Assembly: GCA_050116575.1 (NCBI GenBank) | Contig: JASFOJ010000098.1 | Coordinates: forward strand, 1-17,005 | Source: JAKEGK01 sp050116575 | GTDB lineage: Bacteria > Pseudomonadota > Gammaproteobacteria > SZUA-152 | DNA: 17,005 nt | Reading direction: 5' to 3' | In this document: positions 1 to 6,033 of the stretch, piece by piece | Layout of the letters: the number at the start of each line of letters is the position of its first letter | Numbering within the stretch: the stretch's first letter is position 1 | Notes under the pieces: model-generated | The model's input: only the letters and a program-made list of their open reading frames with translations | Told to the model about the DNA's origin: nothing | The model's database searches: none | Position numbers and translations under genes: made by a program

Positions 1-24
1 CGTCATTCGAATAGCGGCAAAATT

Positions 25-40
25 TACTGTCACATACTGT
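25..40 (+). promoter_or_regulatory. Direct repeat TACTGT upstream of the cytochrome operon
   Basis: TACTGT occurs at 25-30 and again at 35-40, one helical turn apart, and is followed at once by the AT-rich stretch TATATAAAG. The pair lies 50 to 65 bases before the first gene of the operon, so it could be an activator site overlapping a promoter. No well-spaced -35/-10 pair could be found, and a repeat of this size can arise by chance. The function is inferred only from position. Confidence 0.25.
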
Positions 41-90
41 TATATAAAGTGCGAAAACAAACGCAAAACGGTCAGTAAGGATAGAGTTTT

Positions 91-675
91 ATGGGAATTC
101 AATTGTTGATTCGTTCCATGAAGTGCCCGCATTTCCTTGCGGGGGTTGTTATTGTGTTGTCAGTGCTTATAAGTGGCCGCAGCGTCGTTGCTGAAGAGGG
201 CGGTGGTCATTTTCAGCTGAACGGGGACATAGTACCTATTGCAAAGGATGGTATTCATGACCCGCAAAACGACGCCGTTAAAACATTGCAACCGCCGTAT
301 GAGGCGATGAAAAATTTCCCCCGTGACGGCCGCGGTGTCGTCAACTGGGTGGAAACCCTGGACCGGGGTTTGATTCGCCCGAGAACCGGTTTGACGGGTA
401 CCGAAAAAATGCATTCCGTCGACTTTGACGTGATTTTCAAAAACACCGCGTCTATGCCGTATGTGCGGTTCCCGCATTTACCGCACACTAAGTGGCTGAC
501 CTGTAAAAACTGTCACCCGGCCATTTTCCTGCCCCAGCGGGGAGGCAACTTTGTCACGATGGCCGCTATCATAGAAGGCGAGTACTGTGGCGTTTGCCAT
601 GGAAAAGTCGCATTTCCACCATTGGAGTGTAACCGATGCCACAGTGTGTCGCGCGAAAGCGTTGGCTTGCGCTAA
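91..675 (+). CDS. Triheme c7-type cytochrome, exported
   Basis: This is a small exported c-type cytochrome of 194 residues. A Sec signal peptide covers about residues 11-34 (hydrophobic core, then SVVA before EE), so the mature protein should be periplasmic or beyond. Three CXXCH heme sites are visible: CKNCH (138-142), CGVCH (166-170) and CNRCH (180-184). They are preceded by FPHLPH (residues 128-132), whose histidines could be distal heme ligands. The order of FxHxxH, CxxCHP, a spacer, CGxCH and CxxCH matches the triheme c7-like domain that Haft's families associate with nanowire-type loci. About 85 residues before the domain show no known motif. The start at 91 has a good Shine-Dalgarno (TAAGGA, 76-81); the Met at residue 10 gives a neater signal peptide but has no such site. 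Likely role: short-range electron transfer with the 11-heme protein of the same operon (inferred). Confidence 0.85.
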   Translation: MGIQLLIRSMKCPHFLAGVVIVLSVLISGRSVVAEEGGGHFQLNGDIVPIAKDGIHDPQNDAVKTLQPPYEAMKNFPRDGRGVVNWVETLDRGLIRPRTGLTGTEKMHSVDFDVIFKNTASMPYVRFPHLPHTKWLTCKNCHPAIFLPQRGGNFVTMAAIIEGEYCGVCHGKVAFPPLECNRCHSVSRESVGLR

Positions 676-1712
676 AATTCGTTCCAGTTGTCCTGGTGCT
701 GCTTCAGCTCGGCTGTTCCATGGCCGAGCTTGAACAGATCGCCAAGGAAAACCAACGCGACGAATTTTCGCAGGACACTTCCAGCCCGCAACCCGGTGCT
801 CCCAAAACGAAATCCCGCTACCTGGCGTTTGACTCCCTGATCAAGGGTGGCAAGCAAAAAGAAGGGGGCGTGACCGGCGCTTTTAGGCGCTTGTTGATCG
901 GCCCGAACGCGGAAATCCGTTTCGAAAATCCAGTTTCCGTCGGCGGTATCGACAATTATTTATATATTCTCGATGCAGCTCAACGCGTCGTATTTATTTA
1001 CGATCTGGTGACCAAGGAAATCGAACCCATCGGCGCCATTGGCTCGCAGTTCGAAGGTGATCCCAATAGCATTTACGTTGCCCGTGACAGGACTTTTTAT
1101 ATTACTGACCCGGTGGGTAAAAAAGTTATTCAATTTAACCGCCAGGGTGGCGTTGTGCAGGTTTTTCAGGATTTGGCAAACCTGTCCAGGCCCATGGATG
1201 TGGCGGTTGATGATACAACCGGTGATGTATTGGTAGCGGATGGTTCCTACAGCCACATTCTTGTTTTTAACCAATTCGGCAAAGCCGTACGTGCCATTGG
1301 CCAGCGCGGCAACGGTCCCGGTAAGTTTCGGGCTATTACCGCAATGACGTTGGGGCCGGAAGGACTGTACGTGCTTGACCGTCTTGAAACACCGGTGCAG
1401 GTAATGTCATTGAACGGGCAATTCAAATACGGTTTCGGTGAATCCTACCAGGTTTTTCCCACCGCAATCGCCGTGACCGATGAGCGAGTCGTCTACGTGG
1501 CAGACAAGTCCGATAACACCATTCGCATTTACCAGGACGCGGAACTGCTGGGTACGGTAGGCGGCACTGGCCATGCACCGGGTCGATTCCGGTTAATCAC
1601 GGGCATGTGGCTCAATGATAATACGCTTTATATTGCCGATAGTCTCAATAAACGCATCCAGGTGATGCGTATCAGTTCGGAAGAACAGGTTCCGGCCGCA
1701 CTGACACTATGA
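636..1712 (+). CDS. NHL-repeat beta-propeller lipoprotein (first copy)
   Basis: This 358-residue exported protein consists mainly of NHL repeats, which fold as a roughly six-bladed beta-propeller. Repeat signatures such as VYVADKSDNTIRIY and LYIADSLNKRIQVM are spread over about residues 95-350. The N-terminus is a basic, hydrophobic signal ending in LLQLGC, with Cys27 as a probable lipidation site. The lipobox is imperfect (Gln at -3). The residue after Cys is Ser, which under the enteric Lol rule suggests the outer membrane. The gene starts 40 bases inside the cytochrome gene before it, in another frame; a GGAG at 624-627 sits 8 bases before ATG 636, so the two are probably translationally coupled. 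It overlaps the next gene by ATGA. NHL proteins often neighbour multiheme cytochrome genes in metal-reducing bacteria. Its exact function is unknown; a binding or assembly partner for the cytochromes is inferred. Confidence 0.8.
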   Translation: MPQCVARKRWLALKFVPVVLVLLQLGCSMAELEQIAKENQRDEFSQDTSSPQPGAPKTKSRYLAFDSLIKGGKQKEGGVTGAFRRLLIGPNAEIRFENPVSVGGIDNYLYILDAAQRVVFIYDLVTKEIEPIGAIGSQFEGDPNSIYVARDRTFYITDPVGKKVIQFNRQGGVVQVFQDLANLSRPMDVAVDDTTGDVLVADGSYSHILVFNQFGKAVRAIGQRGNGPGKFRAITAMTLGPEGLYVLDRLETPVQVMSLNGQFKYGFGESYQVFPTAIAVTDERVVYVADKSDNTIRIYQDAELLGTVGGTGHAPGRFRLITGMWLNDNTLYIADSLNKRIQVMRISSEEQVPAALTL

Positions 1713-2818
1713 CGTTTAATCTTAGGTTGCTAAAACCCGTTCTTCTATTTCTCTGTTTGGCTTTGTTGAGCGCCTGCGCCGGCACCGAGCACCGGGTGGA
1801 CTACGAAGTCGACGCGGCCAATGCCCGGGTCTGGCCGGCGCCGCCGGAAACTCCCCGTTATCGTTACGTTGGCGAACTGACCGGCGAGCAAAACATAAAG
1901 GAAATTGAAGAAAGCAAGAGCATTGGCACCAAGATAGCGGATTTCTTCAAAATGTTGGTGGGACTGAAAGGGCCCAATCCCAAGCCTGTGGTGCTGCAGC
2001 GCCCGCAAACCGGTGTCGTGGATGAGCGAGGGATCATTTATATTTCCGACGTCAGCCGCCATTCCATCATGGTGTTTGACCTGGTCGAGGGAACGCTGGA
2101 TGAATGGCAGCAGGCGACGCCGATTACCGACTTTGTAACTCCCATTGGCATTGTCCTGGGTGAAAACCACTCGGTCTATGTGGCTGACGCGGATTTGAAA
2201 ATCGTGACACAGCTTGACCAGAACGGTAAATCGATTAAAACTTTTGGAGACGGGCAGCTGGAAAGACCCACCGGTATCGCCCGTGATCCGCTTAGCGGTA
2301 ATATTTTTGTGGCGGATACCTACGCCCATAATATAAAAGTTTTTGATGACAATGGTAAATTAATTGATACGTGGGGTAGCCGGGGTAACAAACCTGGTGA
2401 GTTCAATGGGCCAACTTTCCTGCATTTTGCCAACGGAAAGCTCTATATAACCGATACTTTCAATGCGCGGGTACAGATTTTCACCCGTTCTGGCGATTTT
2501 GAGCGCGAATTCGGCAAGCGGGGTATCTTCCTGGGGAACTTTGTCCGTCCCAAGGGCATCACAACTGACAGCGAAGGCAACATCTATGTGATTGAGTCCT
2601 TTCACGATCATTTGCTAATATATAATTCTAACGGGGAGTTTTTGTTGCCGATTGGCGGCACCGGCACAGATGTTGGCCAGTTCTATTTACCCGCCGGCGT
2701 TTGGTCAGATAACAACGACCGTATTTATATTGCAGATATGTTCAATGGGCGGATTGTCATATTGCAGTACCTGGGCGGAAAATATGCGGGCGATAAGGCT
2801 GGACAACAAAAGAATTAA
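1709..2818 (+). CDS. NHL-repeat beta-propeller lipoprotein (second copy)
   Basis: This is a 369-residue lipoprotein with a clear lipobox LSAC (residues 20-23). Ala at +2 is compatible with outer-membrane sorting. Residues about 90-355 hold five or six NHL repeats with typical strands, for example IFVADTYAHNIKVF, LYITDTFNARVQIF and IYIADMFNGRIVIL, and inter-blade loops such as GNKPGEF and GTDVGQF. The layout (lipid anchor, charged linker with a GxxKGP-like stretch, propeller) parallels the preceding gene, so the two look like diverged tandem duplicates. The start ATG shares bases with the upstream stop codon (ATGA at 1709-1712). The 11-heme cytochrome gene follows within about a dozen bases, so all are probably on one transcript. 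No catalytic motif was seen. A structural or docking role at the cell surface is inferred from context only. Confidence 0.82.
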   Translation: MTFNLRLLKPVLLFLCLALLSACAGTEHRVDYEVDAANARVWPAPPETPRYRYVGELTGEQNIKEIEESKSIGTKIADFFKMLVGLKGPNPKPVVLQRPQTGVVDERGIIYISDVSRHSIMVFDLVEGTLDEWQQATPITDFVTPIGIVLGENHSVYVADADLKIVTQLDQNGKSIKTFGDGQLERPTGIARDPLSGNIFVADTYAHNIKVFDDNGKLIDTWGSRGNKPGEFNGPTFLHFANGKLYITDTFNARVQIFTRSGDFEREFGKRGIFLGNFVRPKGITTDSEGNIYVIESFHDHLLIYNSNGEFLLPIGGTGTDVGQFYLPAGVWSDNNDRIYIADMFNGRIVILQYLGGKYAGDKAGQQKN

Positions 2819-2830
2819 TACAGGGTGAGC

Positions 2831-5653
2831 ATGCGATTTAACAGCGTTGTTTTAACGGGGGCGAGTGTGTTTTTATGTCTGTCTTTATGGCAGGCGCCTG
2901 CCTATAGTGGCCGAATAGCCGATATTCAAAATACCAGGCACAACTTTTCCGCGTCGACACTTTACTCCGATACCTTGCCTACGGGCCAGCAACGGGTTGT
3001 TCAAGCCACTGAGGAAAAGCAAGTGTGCGTGTTTTGCCATACGCCACACGCCGCCGAATCCAGCGTCGGTCCGTTATGGAACCGCCAGTTATCGAACGCG
3101 ACTTATCAAACCTATGTCAGTGGCTCCCTGGATGCAGGCCGACCCGGCTTGAATCCCAATGTGGAAGCCCAGCCTTTGCAGCAGCCTAACGGTGTCTCCA
3201 AGCTATGCCTTTCTTGCCACGACGGAACCATGGCGATCGGCGCTGTTAACGTCCTCAATGGTTCTTTTACCGACCGCGACGGGACCACGGAAGATATCGC
3301 CATGCAGGGTACCGGACCGGGGGGGACTATGGCACCGGGCGAAGGCACCACCACCGGTTTTACCCGCTATCTGGGTACGGACCTGACCAATGACCACCCC
3401 ATTTCGGTGCGATACGACGCCAACCTGGCGGCGCTGGACGGGGACATGCGTTTTCCCAACGCGGAGCCCGATATCGTGGTTCGCGGTGTGGACCCCTGGC
3501 CCACCAGTACCGGCCAGCGAACCCGCACCGAGTACATTCATCTTGAGCCCGATCCGGGTACTTCAACCGGGGGCCTGGTGCAGTGTAACAGTTGCCACGA
3601 TCCCCACGTTCGCAGCACGGATCCCACGGAAAACATCAAGTTTTTGCGTCTGAACCGGTTTCAGAAAGTTCGTCCGCAGAACGGGCAGTTTAACCCGACC
3701 AACGACATTATTTGCCTGGCGTGTCACGACAAGGCGGGATGGGTTGGCTCTGCTCACGCCAATCCTAATGTGGGCAATGAAGTGTATACCACCGCAGCGG
3801 CCGAAGTGCGGGAATTTCCGCCCGGCACCCAGGTATGGGAAACGGCGTGCCTGGCCTGTCACGACACGCATACGGTACAGGGGTCGAGGCGGCTGCTCCG
3901 GGAAGGTGTCGATGGCGGCGTTACCACCTCGTCCTCGGGTTATCAGATCAAAACCGGTACCGGTCAGTACGCCGTAGAAGAAACCTGCTACGCGTGTCAC
4001 TCATCGGATGGCGGTACGTTGGTCAATCAGGGGGGCGCAAACTACGAGGTGCCGGATACCAAAACCGATTTTAACATGCGTACCCACATGCCTATTACCG
4101 CCAGTGACCAGGCAGCCGGCCAGGAAATGCATGATATTGGTACACCCAATCCGGACGTAGCCGATCCCACCGGTTTGGGCAAGGATTTTATAGAAAATCC
4201 AACACTCATGGGGCGTGGTAACCTGACCAACCGGCACGCTGAATGTACCGATTGTCATAACCCCCACCGGGTCATCAAGAACCGTCAGTTCAACATGGAT
4301 CCATTCGTGCCGGGGCCGGAAGGCACACACGACCACTCGCAACCTCATACCAATATCGCGTCCGGGGTGCTCAAAGGTATCTGGGGCGTGGAACCGGTTT
4401 ACGGCTCCACCGCCTTTATGCAGATTCCTATTAGTTTTGATGTAAAGCGCGGTGACCCCGGTATTGGCGCCAGCACGGCGATTAGCGCACCTTATGTCAC
4501 CCGCGAATACCAGGTATGTTTTAAATGCCATTCCAACTATGGTTTTAGCGACGCCAACAACAATTACGGCAATTCGCCCCAGCGGCCCCAACTGGGTTCC
4601 CATGCCGGCAGCACGCCGCCGGGTACCAACGACTTGTATACTTATACCAATGTGGCCATGGAGTACCAGTCACCACCGGATCATACCGGCGAAGGGACAT
4701 CCGGCTCGCCTTCGGGCGCGGCGCCGGCATTTGCCACCAACAACCACCGCTCCTGGCATCCGGTCATGCGGCCGACGGGCCGGACCAGTCCGGTGCGAGG
4801 TGGTGCGGACCCCACTAACTGGCGTGTGCCTTTCCAGACCATCGGTACCCAAACCATGTATTGCACCGACTGCCACGGATCTGATACCGATACCGGGCCC
4901 GATGGTGTCCTTCCACGCCCTAAGCCCGGCAATACACGAGCCAATGGATTTCCCTGGGGCCCCCATGGTTCTATTAATGACTTTGTTCTCAAGGGCCAGT
5001 GGAGCGGCAATCGTGTCACCGACACCGACGGTACCGGCAATCTTGGCACCGGCGACGCGGGTTCGGAAAATCATTTGTGCTTTAAATGCCACGAATTTAA
5101 CCAGTATGGCAATGCCGGCCTGGGCGGCGGTATGGGTGGTGGCGGTGGCGGCATGGGCGGCGGCGGTATGGGCGGCGGTGGCGCTGGCGGTGTCCAAAAT
5201 AGTGGGTTCGCTACGCCAGCCTGTGGCGGTGGCTGCATGGGTGGTCCCCTGAATAATCTCCACGTTTACCACACGGCGGTTGTGTCCAACTGGCGTTGCA
5301 ACCTGTGCCATGTGGCGGTACCCCATGGCTGGAAGAACAAAGTGTTCCTGGTCAATCTCAATGATGTGGGTCCGGAAGGCAACGAAGCCCCGGGTACTCA
5401 ACTGCGCAACGGTGCCGGCGGTGGCGGCGGCATGGGCGGTGGCGGCATGGGCGGTGGCGGCGGTGGTGGCGCTGCGGCGCCAGCGTTTACCCGCGGTCCG
5501 TATTACAACCGCGCGGCGTTAAAGGTTGCGAGTTTTGCCCAGAGTGGTCAGTGGGTGCCAGCGAACTGTGGTTCCGCGGGACCGCCGGGTAACGGTGTCA
5601 CCGGGGTTAACTGGATGTTTATGAGTAGTGAGGCGTGTAACAACTTACCCTGA
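2831..5653 (+). CDS. Exported undecaheme (11 CXXCH) c-type cytochrome with Gly/Met tracts
   Basis: This 940-residue exported cytochrome has a Sec signal (residues 1 to about 26, ending AYS) and no lipobox or later membrane segment, so it is periplasmic or secreted. Eleven CXXCH sites begin at residues 66, 126, 252, 295, 340, 386, 472, 563, 678, 750 and 823. Hemes 1, 3, 5 and 7 are CXXCHxxH (TPH, DPH, DTH, NPH), the doubled-CXXCH style of OmcS-like and related multiheme proteins. About 34 histidines are present, enough for bis-His ligation of every heme. Two Gly/Met tracts (765-787 and 861-880) flank heme 11. Four extra cysteines (798, 802, 913, 936) are all near the C-terminus. GTG at 2825 is in frame, but AGGG at 2822-2825 is well spaced only for ATG 2831. 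Probable role: long-range or extracellular electron transfer. Filament formation is possible but not shown. Confidence 0.85.
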   Translation: MRFNSVVLTGASVFLCLSLWQAPAYSGRIADIQNTRHNFSASTLYSDTLPTGQQRVVQATEEKQVCVFCHTPHAAESSVGPLWNRQLSNATYQTYVSGSLDAGRPGLNPNVEAQPLQQPNGVSKLCLSCHDGTMAIGAVNVLNGSFTDRDGTTEDIAMQGTGPGGTMAPGEGTTTGFTRYLGTDLTNDHPISVRYDANLAALDGDMRFPNAEPDIVVRGVDPWPTSTGQRTRTEYIHLEPDPGTSTGGLVQCNSCHDPHVRSTDPTENIKFLRLNRFQKVRPQNGQFNPTNDIICLACHDKAGWVGSAHANPNVGNEVYTTAAAEVREFPPGTQVWETACLACHDTHTVQGSRRLLREGVDGGVTTSSSGYQIKTGTGQYAVEETCYACHSSDGGTLVNQGGANYEVPDTKTDFNMRTHMPITASDQAAGQEMHDIGTPNPDVADPTGLGKDFIENPTLMGRGNLTNRHAECTDCHNPHRVIKNRQFNMDPFVPGPEGTHDHSQPHTNIASGVLKGIWGVEPVYGSTAFMQIPISFDVKRGDPGIGASTAISAPYVTREYQVCFKCHSNYGFSDANNNYGNSPQRPQLGSHAGSTPPGTNDLYTYTNVAMEYQSPPDHTGEGTSGSPSGAAPAFATNNHRSWHPVMRPTGRTSPVRGGADPTNWRVPFQTIGTQTMYCTDCHGSDTDTGPDGVLPRPKPGNTRANGFPWGPHGSINDFVLKGQWSGNRVTDTDGTGNLGTGDAGSENHLCFKCHEFNQYGNAGLGGGMGGGGGGMGGGGMGGGGAGGVQNSGFATPACGGGCMGGPLNNLHVYHTAVVSNWRCNLCHVAVPHGWKNKVFLVNLNDVGPEGNEAPGTQLRNGAGGGGGMGGGGMGGGGGGGAAAPAFTRGPYYNRAALKVASFAQSGQWVPANCGSAGPPGNGVTGVNWMFMSSEACNNLP
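5123..5191 (+). repeat. Gly/Met-rich codon repeat, tract 1
   Basis: This is tandem GGY-type DNA within the 11-heme cytochrome gene, in which runs of three to six glycine codons are broken by single ATG codons (Met at residues 768, 775 and 780 of the protein). It lies between heme 10 and heme 11. The repeat is imperfect and in frame. It probably encodes a flexible, weakly hydrophobic loop and may vary in length between strains. Confidence 0.85.
5411..5470 (+). repeat. Gly/Met-rich codon repeat, tract 2
   Basis: This second in-frame stretch of glycine codons broken by single Met codons (residues 868 and 873) lies after heme 11. Its composition is nearly the same as tract 1, which suggests copying or parallel expansion of the same short unit. 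It is followed by an Ala/Pro-rich hinge and a Tyr-containing C-terminal domain that has two of the four non-heme cysteines. Confidence 0.85.
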
Positions 5654-6033
5654 GGCGCTCGGTAGCAATGACCATGGGATTAATCTGGTATCCGGCGGAC
5701 ACGGGTGAAAAACACCAATAACAAATCATAAGCGCGGTAACCCGCAAGCAGTCCGCTCAAAACGGTAAACATCGGTTATCATCGGGCTAACGGCGTGATT
5801 TATAAGTATGGCGAGTGAATTGACGGCGATTGAATAGCCGTCGGAACCATCGTCGTTTTTTTACCCTGATCTGGTTAACTTCCTCAACCACGTAATACGC
5901 TCGTAGGTGTATACAAGGTTGGTTATAGCTACCAATAAAATTTCGAAATCCGTTGTCCACTCCTGATATCCGGCCCAAACAGTATGTCTTGTTTTTCAAT
6001 AGACAGTCTTGGTAACTGCGAGAAGTAGAAGTT
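5654..6033. other. Intergenic region without a convincing gene (380 bases)
   Basis: The gap separates the four-gene cytochrome operon from the double-propeller gene. It contains a distant inverted repeat (GCGGAC at 5695-5700, GTCCGC at 5751-5756) around a small GCGG/CCGC hairpin, a candidate terminator at 5824-5862, and a short inverted repeat TTGGT/ACCAA near 5922-5938. A 104-codon reading frame on the - strand crosses it but has no Shine-Dalgarno and no recognisable protein. A promoter for the downstream gene is expected here, but no clear -35/-10 pair was found. Confidence 0.6.
5824..5862 (+). terminator. Possible intrinsic terminator of the cytochrome operon
   Basis: The bases at 5824-5830 can pair with 5849-5855 (seven pairs, one of them G-U), and a run of seven T follows at once (5856-5862). 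The loop is long, 18 bases. A competing hairpin (GACGGC at 5822-5827 with GCCGTC at 5837-5842) uses part of the same sequence. Its place about 170 bases after the 11-heme gene suits the end of that transcript. The call is weak because of the loop size. Confidence 0.4.

Noticed and set aside
1745..2329. 194-codon - strand frame opposite the second NHL gene
   Set aside because: It is antisense to a clear NHL-repeat protein, with no ribosome binding site or known motif; a shadow frame.
5216..5236. CGGGC in the large cytochrome considered as a twelfth heme site
   Set aside because: The spacing between the cysteines is three residues and no His follows, so it is not a standard heme-binding motif.
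4452..5252. 266-codon + strand frame within the 11-heme cytochrome gene, and the 243-codon - strand frame opposite it
   Set aside because: Both are Ala-, Pro- or Thr-rich shadows of GC-rich repeated codons. The cytochrome frame carries the heme motifs.
5123..5470. Gly-codon repeats considered as CRISPR-like or mobile-element repeats
   Set aside because: They are in-frame triplet repeats without regular spacers, and they are explained by Gly/Met coding. No CRISPR array, insertion sequence, tRNA or rRNA was seen in the window.
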